DNA of 64,000 nt from Methanococcoides methylutens MM1 (GTDB lineage Archaea; Halobacteriota; Methanosarcinia; Methanosarcinales; Methanosarcinaceae), in NCBI RefSeq assembly GCF_000970325.1, contig NZ_CP009518.1, positions 992,001 through 1,056,000 of the forward strand. Reading direction: 5' to 3'. The position numbers and the translations under genes are program-made. Positions 35,716 through 44,702 of this stretch are shown piece after piece. The stretch's first letter is position 1, and each line of letters begins with the position of its first letter. The notes below the pieces were generated by a model. The model did not search any database. It was not told the DNA's origin and saw nothing but the letters and a program-made list of their open reading frames with translations.

Positions 35716-37896
35716 TTATTTGTTCTCACGGAAAGTTAATTTGAATTTGGTTCCATTGGTCTTATCAAGCTCGATCTCACCATCTATCTGTGCTGTCAGG
35801 TTTGTTACGAGCTGTAGTCCGAGTGATTCTGTATTCTTAAAGTCTATATCTTCAGGGAATGGTTCTCCCGTGTTGCTGATCACAAGTTCGAACACATCGT
35901 TCTCTTTATGGAAATCGATCCTTATTTCCCCCTTTTCGTTATTTCCAAAGGCATGTTGCAATGCATTCGATGTCAGTTCATTGATGATTATTCCAAGAGG
36001 GACTGCTGAATCCATTCCAAGGAAAACATCCTCTACATTCAATACCAGCTTAACATTTTCCTCTTCGACATTATATGAATGGAATAGGTGGTCTGTTAGG
36101 TTTTTGATGTAATCAGCAAAATCCAGGCTCACAAGATCCTTTGACTGATATAGTTTCTCATGTATCAGTGCAATGGAACGTACGCGGTTTTCACTGTCAC
36201 GGAATGAATCGATCACTTCCTGGTACTTGAACTTCAGGGATTCAAGGTAAAGCATACCTGAAACGACCTGAAGGTTGTTCTTTATGCGGTGGTGAATTTC
36301 TTTTGTCCTTACATCTTCCATAGCCTTGAGGCTTTCTTCAGCCTCAACACGTTCAGTAATGTCAAGTATTGTTCCCTGGAAGTGTGTGATATTTCCTGTC
36401 TCATCACGCTGGATGTATGTGTCTTCATGTACCCAGAGGATATTCTCGCTTTTTGTTATTATCCTGTAATCCTTGTTGAAATTTCTTTTTCCTTCTTTTG
36501 CGCAGGTCTGCAGTTCTTCCCAGACGATCTTCCTGTCTTCAGGATGTATTATGTTACCATAGAGCACTTTTCCGGAATTGAATTCTTCTGTTGAATATCC
36601 AAATTGTATAATATTATCTGAAACGAATTCTACAGGATAATCTTCATCATTCTTCCACCAGAAAACAACAACCCTGCTACTGTTAACAGCCGCTTCCATT
36701 TTACTGATGAGCTCATATGAATTCTGGAGTTCTTTAGAATAACTTGTAAGGGCATCGAGGATCTCATTCAAACCTTTAGGTATCAGATTCAGATCAACCT
36801 CTACATCAGTATTTGCCCTTGCATCGAAATCACCTCGGATGGCTGCTCCTGAGATGTTCTTGAAATCGGCTACGATCTCATCGATTCTGTTTGTGAAGGA
36901 AGAGGCTATGAAAAAGGCCATTAATCCCATGAATACTATGGAGAACAGGTAAATTGAGACCAGATCCGATCTTATGGAATTGACCCCGGCAAGCATTTCT
37001 TCAGTAGGTACTACAAGTACAATAGCATAATTCCCGGTTTCGATCGGTTCATAGAACATGACAACTTCTTTTGAGGTTACAGGATCTTTAGTTTCAATAT
37101 GGCCTCCAATACCATTTCTTATATCTTCGGCAGCAATTTCGATATGGGGAACTTCAAAATCGTATAGTGATGCAGTTCCTATCCAGTCTTTATTAACCGG
37201 ATGTGATACAAGAGTTCCTTCTTTGCTTACCATGAAAAGATATCCAGTGTCAAAGGCTTTTACACTGCTAACTGCTTCATCTACGTAGTTAAGGGATACA
37301 TCAACACCACCGATACCGACGAACTCTCCGTCCCTTATAATAGGGGCATCATAGCTTACCATCAGTGCTCCCTGGTAGAGGTATGGTTCAGTAACTACAT
37401 TCTGCTTTAGGTTCTTAGGACCCTGATAATACTCTGAGGTCTCATAATCTACCAGTGGCTCAACACTTATGTGTCCATTTATCGTGTTCCACCATGGTAC
37501 GAACCTTCCGGTATCGTCGTGACCTTCAGTTCCTATGAAATCTTCGTCCCTTCCATCAAAGGCATTCGGTTCGAATCCAACATATGCTCCAATCAAGTGT
37601 GGATTCTCTATCAATAGTTCCTTTAGCATCTCATTTGTTTCAGTACGATCAGCTGATTCATACTGGACCATCAGTGCGGCCAGTGAACTTGCAATTGCCA
37701 TATTGGCCTTCATGTCTGCATTGTATTGGTGAGCAAAACTTTTTGCATTCTGGATGGAGTCATGGTATGCAAGCTGTTCTTCCTGTTCTGTGACTGTGGA
37801 AATGATAACGATCGATGAAGCTGAAAGTATGAATGAGATTCCCACTACTATGTAGAGTACCAGTTTAAATTTCAATGACAGGTCTTTCCATTCCAT
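35716..37896 (-). CDS. Membrane sensor histidine kinase (dCache-HAMP-PAS-HisKA_2)
   Basis: This 726-residue protein has an N-terminal helix (about 12-34), an extracellular double-Cache region (about 40-315, with YQGPKNLKQNVVTEPYLYQG, typical of ligand-binding Cache), a second helix (about 318-342), HAMP (about 343-395), PAS/PAC (about 410-520), and a HisKA_2 dimerisation domain with the phospho-acceptor EIHHRIKNNLQ followed by HATPase_c (about 620-720, with GIIINELTSNALQHAF). Cache domains bind small metabolites, amines included. It sits between two methylamine operons and its receiver follows at once, so sensing of methylamines or a related signal is likely but not shown. Confidence 0.92.
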   Translation of the reverse strand: MEWKDLSLKFKLVLYIVVGISFILSASSIVIISTVTEQEEQLAYHDSIQNAKSFAHQYNADMKANMAIASSLAALMVQYESADRTETNEMLKELLIENPHLIGAYVGFEPNAFDGRDEDFIGTEGHDDTGRFVPWWNTINGHISVEPLVDYETSEYYQGPKNLKQNVVTEPYLYQGALMVSYDAPIIRDGEFVGIGGVDVSLNYVDEAVSSVKAFDTGYLFMVSKEGTLVSHPVNKDWIGTASLYDFEVPHIEIAAEDIRNGIGGHIETKDPVTSKEVVMFYEPIETGNYAIVLVVPTEEMLAGVNSIRSDLVSIYLFSIVFMGLMAFFIASSFTNRIDEIVADFKNISGAAIRGDFDARANTDVEVDLNLIPKGLNEILDALTSYSKELQNSYELISKMEAAVNSSRVVVFWWKNDEDYPVEFVSDNIIQFGYSTEEFNSGKVLYGNIIHPEDRKIVWEELQTCAKEGKRNFNKDYRIITKSENILWVHEDTYIQRDETGNITHFQGTILDITERVEAEESLKAMEDVRTKEIHHRIKNNLQVVSGMLYLESLKFKYQEVIDSFRDSENRVRSIALIHEKLYQSKDLVSLDFADYIKNLTDHLFHSYNVEEENVKLVLNVEDVFLGMDSAVPLGIIINELTSNALQHAFGNNEKGEIRIDFHKENDVFELVISNTGEPFPEDIDFKNTESLGLQLVTNLTAQIDGEIELDKTNGTKFKLTFRENK

Positions 37897-37926
37897 GCTT
37901 GAACCATGCGATATTTATAATGGGTC

Positions 37927-38712
37927 TTATTTGTTGATGGGTTGAGAAACCCCTGTGTAGTACGAGAAGAGTTCCCTGCACCAGCCAATTGCACTATTTT
38001 CATGGGTGATAATGTCCTGATGGTCATATCTTCCCTGAATGTTAAAGAAGGTTATATATGCACATTTTTCGGTGACATTGAATGTTGGGGGTTTAAGTTC
38101 ATCATTGCAGACGAGAAACGTCGTATTTTCCGCATTCATGATGGAATTCATTTCTTCTTCATAGTCATTTTTCATCCTTTCAAATACGGAATCTGTGACT
38201 ATCAGGTCGAGGGCAACTCCCCTGTTGGCCAGTTCTTCATAGAACCGTGGAAAATCCGGATGGAAGAACGATACCAATGAGCTCATTTCCTGAGATTCCC
38301 GAGTATTGCTTATCAATTGTTCCGGGATCTCATACATGTGGTCCAGATCAGGTGTGATCAGTTCTATGTTTCCAAGATCTCCTATATTATTGCGAAGCGT
38401 TTCAGGAATGGTGTTCAGTTCACGCTCATCCCAGTAGGTATCGGATTTGTCAAAGACCTTCAGCATGCCTGAAAGTGGTTTCATGTTCTCGACGATAAGT
38501 TTTCCGATGGTTGTCAGTTCATAGATCCCATTATCATCCTTGTGGACAAGTCCTGCTTCCCTGAGCTTCTTTATCTGTGGAAGTATGGAAGAAGATGTCA
38601 CATCCAGTGTTGAGTTTATCTTCTTTATATCTGAAGGACCATCAAGGAGAAATATCAATAAATTTTCCCTTTTTTCAGAGAGGAAGAGGGTTTCGATAAG
38701 TTCTTCGCTCAT
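37927..38712 (-). CDS. Msr-like winged-helix regulator (DUF1724 family), distal
   Basis: This 261-residue protein has an N-terminal HTH (about 8-75; SSSILPQIKKLREAGLV is the recognition-type stretch) and a C-terminal methanogen regulator domain of the DUF1724 family. Related Msr proteins in Methanosarcina are activators specific for methyltransferase operons. Its ATG lies within the end of the upstream homologue (ATGA-type overlap of 4 bases), so the pair is translationally coupled. The likely targets are the flanking mtmCB operons; this is inference. Confidence 0.85.
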   Translation of the reverse strand: MSEELIETLFLSEKRENLLIFLLDGPSDIKKINSTLDVTSSSILPQIKKLREAGLVHKDDNGIYELTTIGKLIVENMKPLSGMLKVFDKSDTYWDERELNTIPETLRNNIGDLGNIELITPDLDHMYEIPEQLISNTRESQEMSSLVSFFHPDFPRFYEELANRGVALDLIVTDSVFERMKNDYEEEMNSIMNAENTTFLVCNDELKPPTFNVTEKCAYITFFNIQGRYDHQDIITHENSAIGWCRELFSYYTGVSQPINK

Positions 38713-39515
38713 TGTGCCTCCCTGGTCTCATCAATGTCCTTTATTTCTACAGATTGTTCCAGATAGTGGTCGAACAGTTCGGAGCACCATGTCAATGCAC
38801 TTTCATCAAAGCTCATTATGTCATTGTGGTCATAGCTTCCGTTCTCATTAAAAAAACTGATATACATGAACCATTCGGAAACATCAATCGCCGGAGGTCT
38901 TGCTTCGCCTTCATATAGTAGTACCTGTGTGTTCTCTGCTGATAAAAGGAAATCCAGTTCTTTCATACGGTTGCTTTTCATTCTTTCAAATGCAGCCTTT
39001 GAAAGTATAAGTGTAAGGCTGTCTGCCTTTTCTGCAAGTTCTGAATAGAATTTCGGGTATTCAGGGCGGTAAAATGAGATGATTGATTTTATTTCCCTGG
39101 ACTTAAGGAGATTTTCTGTAAACTCCTTAGGTATTTCAAAAGTATAGTGAAGATCCGGTTCAAGAAGCAGGTAATTGCCGAGCTCATGGAGACGCTTGAA
39201 AAGATGTGGTGGCAGGATGTTTATGTCATGCTGTTCCCAGTACTCTTTGTTCTCGTTTATCATGCTTAGTGTGTTGATAAGTGGAAGCATGTTCTTTACG
39301 ATGAGCTCTCCAATGTTGGATAACCTATAGTGGTCATTCTCTTCGACTATCAGGTGTTTCTCCTTGAGCTTCTTTATTTGTGGCATCATTCCCCTTGATG
39401 TCACATTAAGGGATACCTTAATCTGTTCGATATCCCTTGGTCCTTCCATAAGTAACAAAAGCAGGTTTGTCCTTTTTTCAGAAAGCCAAACATGGTCTGT
39501 CAGTGATGACGTCAT
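38709..39515 (-). CDS. Msr-like winged-helix regulator (DUF1724 family), proximal
   Basis: This 268-residue paralogue of the downstream regulator has HTH residues at about 10-78 (SRGMMPQIKKLKEKHLI) and a similar effector domain; the two share the pattern LSEKRTNLLLLLMEGP / LSEKRENLLIFLLDGP. They may form a heterodimer, as suggested for paired Msr regulators MsrA/MsrB. A TATA element near 39560 on the minus strand gives a short leader. No effector residues can be named. Confidence 0.85.
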   Translation of the reverse strand: MTSSLTDHVWLSEKRTNLLLLLMEGPRDIEQIKVSLNVTSRGMMPQIKKLKEKHLIVEENDHYRLSNIGELIVKNMLPLINTLSMINENKEYWEQHDINILPPHLFKRLHELGNYLLLEPDLHYTFEIPKEFTENLLKSREIKSIISFYRPEYPKFYSELAEKADSLTLILSKAAFERMKSNRMKELDFLLSAENTQVLLYEGEARPPAIDVSEWFMYISFFNENGSYDHNDIMSFDESALTWCSELFDHYLEQSVEIKDIDETREAQ

Positions 39516-39692
39516 TATCCCCCTTTATCCAGAAATATTGCTGATGATATATTTCAGCTTTTATTTATAACAGCATAATGCTTGTTTGTTAGATAAGTAG
39601 ATTTCTATTTATTAGTATATCTAACAGAAATTAACTTATAATTATCTTATAGAAATTGAATGTTAATGGCAGTAAAAAATAAAAAGGGGAAG

Positions 39693-39712
39693 TTGTAGCA
39701 TTTAAGCCACAA
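39693..39712 (-). terminator. Terminator of methylamine permease operon 2
   Basis: TTGTAGC at 39693-39699 pairs with GCCACAA at 39706-39712 (one G-U), followed on the minus strand by a T-rich run. Confidence 0.65.
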
Positions 39713-39727
39713 CAATTTGAAGTCAAT

Positions 39728-39955
39728 TTAGTATATGTAATTCTTAATAGAGTGGTGCAGGATCACCGCAAAGAATACAAGGATCACTGCCACCAGACCA
39801 AAATATTCGAAAGGATTCCAGTCGAACACTACAGGTCCGGTATCAGCTCCAAGTATAAGTACGGGAGCAATTACACAAATACCTGCGACAACGAAGATGA
39901 ACAGGATATCTGCGATCTGCATGATCATGCTACCTTTTTCTTCAGATTTTGCCAT
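39728..39955 (-). CDS. Small two-helix membrane protein of permease module 2
   Basis: This 75-residue homologue of the protein at 30645-30890 has the shared core MIMQIADILFIFVVAGICV / MLGQIVDILFIFILAGVCV and the shared C-terminus VILHHSIKNY. It has two helices, with a shorter acidic loop. It begins 12 bases after the 87-residue gene and closes the module. Confidence 0.75.
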   Translation of the reverse strand: MAKSEEKGSMIMQIADILFIFVVAGICVIAPVLILGADTGPVVFDWNPFEYFGLVAVILVFFAVILHHSIKNYIY

Positions 39956-39967
39956 ATTTCCAGCTCC

Positions 39968-40231
39968 TTAATCGTAATAGTTAAAGTCGTACATGTGTTC
40001 CTTGATCGATTTGTACACAGTGATGCAACCGATGGTCTCGATGCTGAGCAGGAGTATCAGGAACAGCAGGTAGACCGGAAATATGGTCTGAACTTCAGGC
40101 ACTGCATCCCATAGAGTTGAAATTATTTTGTAAAAGACAAATATCTCTGAGAAGAACATGAGTCCCAATACAACAATAATAACGCCTGCGTCTTTTTTGA
40201 GGTCGTTGTGATATTTAATCTTGTTTACCAT
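39968..40231 (-). CDS. Small two-helix membrane protein with IETIGC motif, module 2
   Basis: This is an 87-residue homologue of the protein at 30903-31166 with identical length and gene order. The IETIGC-xVY-SIKEHM motif and the YYD C-terminus are kept. It starts 13 bases after the permease stop. I interpret it as a dedicated permease subunit; no known family was recognised. Confidence 0.78.
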   Translation of the reverse strand: MVNKIKYHNDLKKDAGVIIVVLGLMFFSEIFVFYKIISTLWDAVPEVQTIFPVYLLFLILLLSIETIGCITVYKSIKEHMYDFNYYD

Positions 40232-40244
40232 TTATCTTCCTCCA

Positions 40245-41621
40245 TTATCTCCTGTGTACAGGTTCAGGCCATCCGAGATCTTCGCCCCAATCGTGATTTA
40301 TCTCAATACTCTTGTACCTCCACGAGAAGTAGAAGTATGCTATTACGTAGAACAAGAGTCCGAAGATCAGGTTGTAATTGTAACCCCAGTTAAGGGTAGA
40401 CATGATCACAATGGCAAGGAATATCGTAATATATGCAATTATTGGCTGCAGAGGGCCCACAAACGGGCGGACCTTGTTGCTGTGCTCCGGGAATAACTTC
40501 CTAAAGCGGATCAGGGAAAATGGGATCATTACATAACAGATTAAGCCTGATGTAATTGAAAAGGTGATGACCTGATCGAGGAAACCACTAAATGCAAATG
40601 CGATTGCAATAGGCATTGTGAAAATGACTGCCCTGTAGGGGGTGCTGTAACGTGGATGCACGTCAGCAAACCAGTTTGTCAGAAATTTATCCCTTGAAAG
40701 GGCAAACCATGACCGTGATGCGTCACAAACTGTACCGTTTGCGCTTGCAAGGCAGGTGAAAAGTGTACCGATACCCAGAGCTGCAATGAGGAACGTCGAA
40801 CCTGTTGCTGTTGCTGCTTCAAAGAGTGGATATACTGAAGAACCGAGTTCTGCGGCTGGAATAAGACCTGAACATAAGTAAAGTGTCATACCTGAACCGA
40901 GAAGAAGGGTTATCATACCTGCTTGCTGTCCTAGAGGAACTGCTCTTGTTGGATGTTTGCATTCTTCTGCACACATTGCCGCTCCTTCGATACCAAGGTA
41001 GAACCAGGGTCCAAATTGCAGAGCTGCGAAAATACCTATAAATCCATTAGGTATAGCTCCTGATATGAGGTATTCCGGATGCCATGTACCGGCAAATCCG
41101 GTAATGTTCATAAAGAAGAATACTATGATAGCTAACAATGCTGTGAATGTGAGTGCAAAGTTAAGATTAAGAGCAGCTACGACTCCACGATAGTTCATAA
41201 ATGTTAAGAATGAGATAATTAACAATGTAACCGGGAATGTTTCTATTTCCGGGAAGATCGAATTTGTGATGGATGCAACGACAATAGCGTCAGCAGCTTC
41301 CAGGGCAATGAATTCCATATATACTGCAAGACCCACAAGTGCAGCTGCACCGGGTCCAACGAATAATCTCGCCCAATCATAAGGTCCACCTGCAAGTTTT
41401 GTGGATGATCCTAATTCACTAGCGCATAAAGAAACCATTACAAACATGGTGCCTGCAACCAGCATTGCAAAGAGTGAACCAAGTATTCCACCTTTTGCAA
41501 CCGTGAAGTTCCATCCCATGTATTCGCCTACCAGAACAATACCTACTCCAAGCGCCCATACGTGATAGGGGCGAAGCGTTTTTACGACATCGGCATGTCC
41601 TGAATTTGTATTTCCAGACAT
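40245..41621 (-). CDS. APC-family permease, probable methylamine transporter, copy 2
   Basis: This 458-residue protein is the same length as copy 1 and highly similar (CAEECKHPTRAVP, YMGWNFTVAKGGI). The differences lie mainly in loop regions and in helix segments near residues 125 and 250-290, leaving room for different affinity or amine specificity. It is preceded by its own 31-residue peptide gene and followed by two small membrane protein genes. Unlike module 1, about 750 bases separate it from mtmB, so it probably has its own promoter. Confidence 0.88.
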   Translation of the reverse strand: MSGNTNSGHADVVKTLRPYHVWALGVGIVLVGEYMGWNFTVAKGGILGSLFAMLVAGTMFVMVSLCASELGSSTKLAGGPYDWARLFVGPGAAALVGLAVYMEFIALEAADAIVVASITNSIFPEIETFPVTLLIISFLTFMNYRGVVAALNLNFALTFTALLAIIVFFFMNITGFAGTWHPEYLISGAIPNGFIGIFAALQFGPWFYLGIEGAAMCAEECKHPTRAVPLGQQAGMITLLLGSGMTLYLCSGLIPAAELGSSVYPLFEAATATGSTFLIAALGIGTLFTCLASANGTVCDASRSWFALSRDKFLTNWFADVHPRYSTPYRAVIFTMPIAIAFAFSGFLDQVITFSITSGLICYVMIPFSLIRFRKLFPEHSNKVRPFVGPLQPIIAYITIFLAIVIMSTLNWGYNYNLIFGLLFYVIAYFYFSWRYKSIEINHDWGEDLGWPEPVHRR

Positions 41622-41644
41622 TTAACTCTCCTTAAAAACTATAA

Positions 41645-41740
41645 TTATTTTGAGACTTTACTGGCATCAAATAACATCCAACCGATAAGAGCAAAACAGG
41701 TCAGATAGATGATCCCATTAATAATAGTCCATGTATCCAT
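41645..41740 (-). CDS. 31-residue membrane peptide upstream of permease copy 2
   Basis: It encodes MDTWTIINGIIYLTCFALIG then WMLFDASKVSK, matching the peptide at 32582-32680 with conservative changes. It is 23 bases upstream of the permease start, the same spacing as in module 1. A GGTG ribosome site precedes the ATG. Synonymous-type differences between the copies support selection on the peptide. Confidence 0.8.
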   Translation of the reverse strand: MDTWTIINGIIYLTCFALIGWMLFDASKVSK

Positions 41741-42439
41741 TTTTCTACACCTTTATTCTTAGTAAGATAATTTACTATGTAATCGACACTGACAATCCTT
41801 TGTAGGACAGGAATTTGTCTGGTGTGCTAAATTTGTGCCACACATTACATTATCTTATTTATATTTTTTGTATATGCAGTAACCGGAATTTACCTGCCGA
41901 ATTTAAAAATATATATATTTTTTGTTATTTACTAACTAAAAAATATATCATTTGGATATACAGTTTTCAATATTTTTATTTAATCGATAAGCTCTGGCAT
42001 TGCAAAATATCTTTTATATATATTTTGTGTATGTACAAAAAAAGGTTTTGTAGGCAGTTTTACAATGTTGCCGCACGTCCTTTTAATTTAAAAATAATTT
42101 TATTTTAAGTATAATTTTATATTTTTTATATTCAGAACAATGTATTGTGTATGTAATAGGTTTACTTCAAACACATGACCTGGCATAATTCCTTTTGTGA
42201 AAATTAATGTAGTATATTCGATCAAATAAGATGAGAATATACTTTCTTCTATCTAATAGGATAGACGCATTTGTAGGTTGCAGGCTCTAAATTTATTAGT
42301 TGAGATCAATTTTGTATGGGTGCGGGTTGATGTGTGAATTTATGTTATTATCTAATGACATCTCTGACACAAATGTCTGTCTGGGATCTAGCAAAATAAT
42401 AGCTGAGTCTAATATATAGGTAGTAAAAAGAGAAAAGAG
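41741..42439. other. AT-rich gap between permease module 2 and mtmB copy 2
   Basis: About 700 bases without a credible gene; short open frames here are AT-driven and lack ribosome sites. It should contain the promoter of the permease operon. In module 1 the same gap is only about 85 bases, so this is an insertion or a deletion in one copy. Confidence 0.6.
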
Positions 42440-42460
42440 TGCCAGCAGATCCTGCTGGCA
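42440..42460 (-). terminator. Terminator of mtmCB copy 2
   Basis: TGCCAGCAG (42440-42448) pairs with CTGCTGGCA (42452-42460), followed on the minus strand by a C/T-rich, T-rich tract. The stem is unrelated in sequence to the mtmCB1 terminator. Confidence 0.85.
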
Positions 42461-42486
42461 AAAAGGATTTTGTAAAGATTTTAGAT

Positions 42487-43863
42487 TTAGAATGTAAGGC
42501 CGAACTCTTCGAGTTTCTTCCTTGCACCCTCGTATACCTTGACGTACTCGTCGGTTGGTGTGACGGTTGCAACGTCGTAGCATTCCTGGAAGGTCTTACC
42601 CTGTGGTGCATCTGCGTAGTTACCTTCGTATGATGCAACAAGCTTGTCGAGTACAGCGTTGACGGAGTCGATGTCCATACCTGCTGTTGCACGTGCGACT
42701 TCTCCCATCATCCTTGCTTCCATACCGGTTGTCTTGTCGGTGATGACACCCTTTGCTGCTGCGACACCTGAGAGGATCTCACGGCCGGATGCTGTGTCAG
42801 TTACTGACTGTGCTGCTGCTTCGAGGAGGCACATCTCTGTGCATGGTCCTGCGCATGGGTAGTACTGGTTACCGGTCATAAGGTCTGTGAACTCACTGAT
42901 TGTTGCACATGCCCATCCTGCGATCTGGAGGGTTTCCCTGGTGTTGGTGGATCCCCATCTGATGTGGACAGGACCGTCAAGGTGCCAGCTTGCACTGCTC
43001 ATAATCATGGAGTTAAGGCTAGTTGCAACATCTACGATTGTTGTTTCTTCAATGCCACCAGCGTATCCGCCGAAGATTGGCATCTGCTCGTCCATGATTA
43101 TGTCACTGTTGCCCTTGTAGTGAGCCATGACTGCAATTGCATCGAGGTCGATCTTAAGCTCGTTGAGCTGTGATACTTCGTGGCTGTCACTTGTGACCTG
43201 GCCGCCGACACAGTCGGAAGCGATGTTACCCTGAGCGGACAGGGATGTCTCTGGTCCCTAAACAGCCATACCTGGCCTACCAGCCATTGCTGCTGCGTTC
43301 TTGATGATCCTTGTTTCGGACTTTGCTGCGAGAACTTCGTATGGGCTGCCTGGTATAGGTGGCTTACCACGAACTGTCATCATGACACCATTTACAATTG
43401 TGTCAACTTCTTTCTCGAGTGCATAGCTCATGTGAACTGCAGAGAACATCTCTTCTGAGATTGGGGAACCGGTTGGACCACCCTGTACTATAGGCTTTCT
43501 CTTGTCGCCTACTTCTCTCTTCTTCATCTGTACTGCATCTCTGCCGGTACCGAGCTGGAATGCTGGCATTGGGTTGTTGATTGCATCCCAGAGTTCGTCT
43601 TCTGTGTACTTGACTACTCTCTTTGTGTCGGTACAGTAGATACCACAGTCAAGGAGCATCTCGAAACCTGCCTTGAAGAGTCTCTCCATCTGGTCCTTGT
43701 CGGTTGGAACGAACTCGGTACCAAAGTCAAGGTTGTATTTCTGCTTGAGTTCCATTGCCTTCATTGGAATGGTCATCAGGTCCCAGTCATCCTGGGTTGT
43801 CTTCTCCCCGGTCTGTGCACGGTCGTAGAAATCAAAGCAAGTTACTGATTTTGTGAATGTCAT
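42487..43863 (-). CDS. mtmB: Monomethylamine:corrinoid methyltransferase MtmB copy 2 (pyrrolysine protein)
   Basis: This 458-residue enzyme is about 97 percent identical to copy 1 by my count, including the amber codon at position 202 (43258-43260) and its nucleotide surroundings. Substitutions are conservative (for example Ile/Val near 215). It is 16 bases after mtmC. The near-identity contrasts with the diverged permease modules and terminators, a sign of gene conversion between the coding regions. Confidence 0.97.
43258..43260 (-). other. In-frame amber codon read as pyrrolysine (codon 202, mtmB copy 2)
   Basis: TAG on the minus strand, in the same context as in copy 1; the frame continues for 256 codons to a normal stop. 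Confidence 0.96.
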
Positions 43864-43879
43864 TTTATTTTCCCCCTAT

Positions 43880-44536
43880 TTATGCGCTCATAAGCTTAAG
43901 TGCTACTCTAGCTGCATCTGCTGCGTTTTCGGCTGTGCCGTCTGCGCCACATTCTTCGATCCATTCGTCTGTGACAGGTGCGCCACCGAACATGATCTTG
44001 ACTTCGCCTCTGAGGTTCTCTTCTTCGAGTAACCTTACTACGTCCTTCTGGCCAAGCATTGAGGTTGTCATAAGTGCAGAACCTACAAGGATCATCTTCT
44101 TACCCTTGTTCTTTGCAATTGCTTCAACAACGTCCTCGTTTGGAATGTCTGTTCCGAGGTCGATGATGTCAAATCCGTTTGCACCGAGCATTGTTGTAAC
44201 AAGACGGTGGCCGATATCGTGAATATCTCCTTCCTGTACGAATGTTACAGCTGTTCCGACACCTTCGTCGTCACCTTTCTCTTCTGCGAGGATTGGCTCA
44301 AGGATTTCCATTGCAGCGTTCATTGCCTTTGCAGACATCATGATCTGTGGAAGGTAGATTGTTGCTGCTTCGAAGTTGTCACCGACGATCTTCATGCCTG
44401 GTGCTAATCCTTCGTTGATTATGTCGAAAGCAGAGATTCCTGCATCGAGTGCTTCCTGGGTTGCTGCTGGGCAACCGTTAATGTCCTGGTTTACTATTGC
44501 ATCTCTAAGTTTGTCAAAAAGTTCCTGATTTCCCAT
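43880..44536 (-). CDS. mtmC: Monomethylamine corrinoid protein MtmC, copy 2
   Basis: This 218-residue corrinoid protein has His-ligand motif EGDIHDIGHRLV and SALMTTSMLG. I chose ATG 44536 because AGGTGA lies in the proper position; upstream ATG 44542 and GTG 44545 overlap the ribosome site. It has one residue more than copy 1 in the Glu/Asp-rich linker (EEKGDDEGVG against EEKTGEGVG). It is divergent from the HTH gene, sharing a 157-base intergenic region. Confidence 0.95.
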   Translation of the reverse strand: MGNQELFDKLRDAIVNQDINGCPAATQEALDAGISAFDIINEGLAPGMKIVGDNFEAATIYLPQIMMSAKAMNAAMEILEPILAEEKGDDEGVGTAVTFVQEGDIHDIGHRLVTTMLGANGFDIIDLGTDIPNEDVVEAIAKNKGKKMILVGSALMTTSMLGQKDVVRLLEEENLRGEVKIMFGGAPVTDEWIEECGADGTAENAADAARVALKLMSA

Positions 44537-44545
44537 TTTCATCAC

Positions 44546-44702
44546 CTTTTTTTAATGCAGTTTCCCAGCCCTTCCGGAATGATTTTCTCCCTGAAAGGTC
44601 GTTTGTCCTGTTCAACTGCAATTAATCCTTGCCAATACTCGTATTTAAAGCTTTCTTAGTAAAAACCAATGTATTTATACTTTTAAAGCAATATCAATAG
44701 AC
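44546..44702. promoter_or_regulatory. Divergent promoter region, mtmCB2 and HTH gene
   Basis: On the minus strand, CTTTAAATAC (44640-44655 region) is a TATA candidate about 100 bases before mtmC2. On the plus strand, TATTTATACTTTTAAAG near 44670-44687 is a TATA candidate that would start the HTH transcript close to its ATG. Both promoters are close enough to share a regulator. Confidence 0.5.

Noticed and set aside
41815-42108. 97-codon open frame in the gap before mtmB copy 2
   Set aside because: Extremely AT-rich with Phe/Ile/Tyr/Lys bias, no ribosome site, and opposite to the operon direction.
33584-43260. Reading the mtmB ambers as pseudogene-causing nonsense mutations
   Set aside because: Both copies have TAG at exactly codon 202 with intact frames and flanks, which is the known pyrrolysine position.
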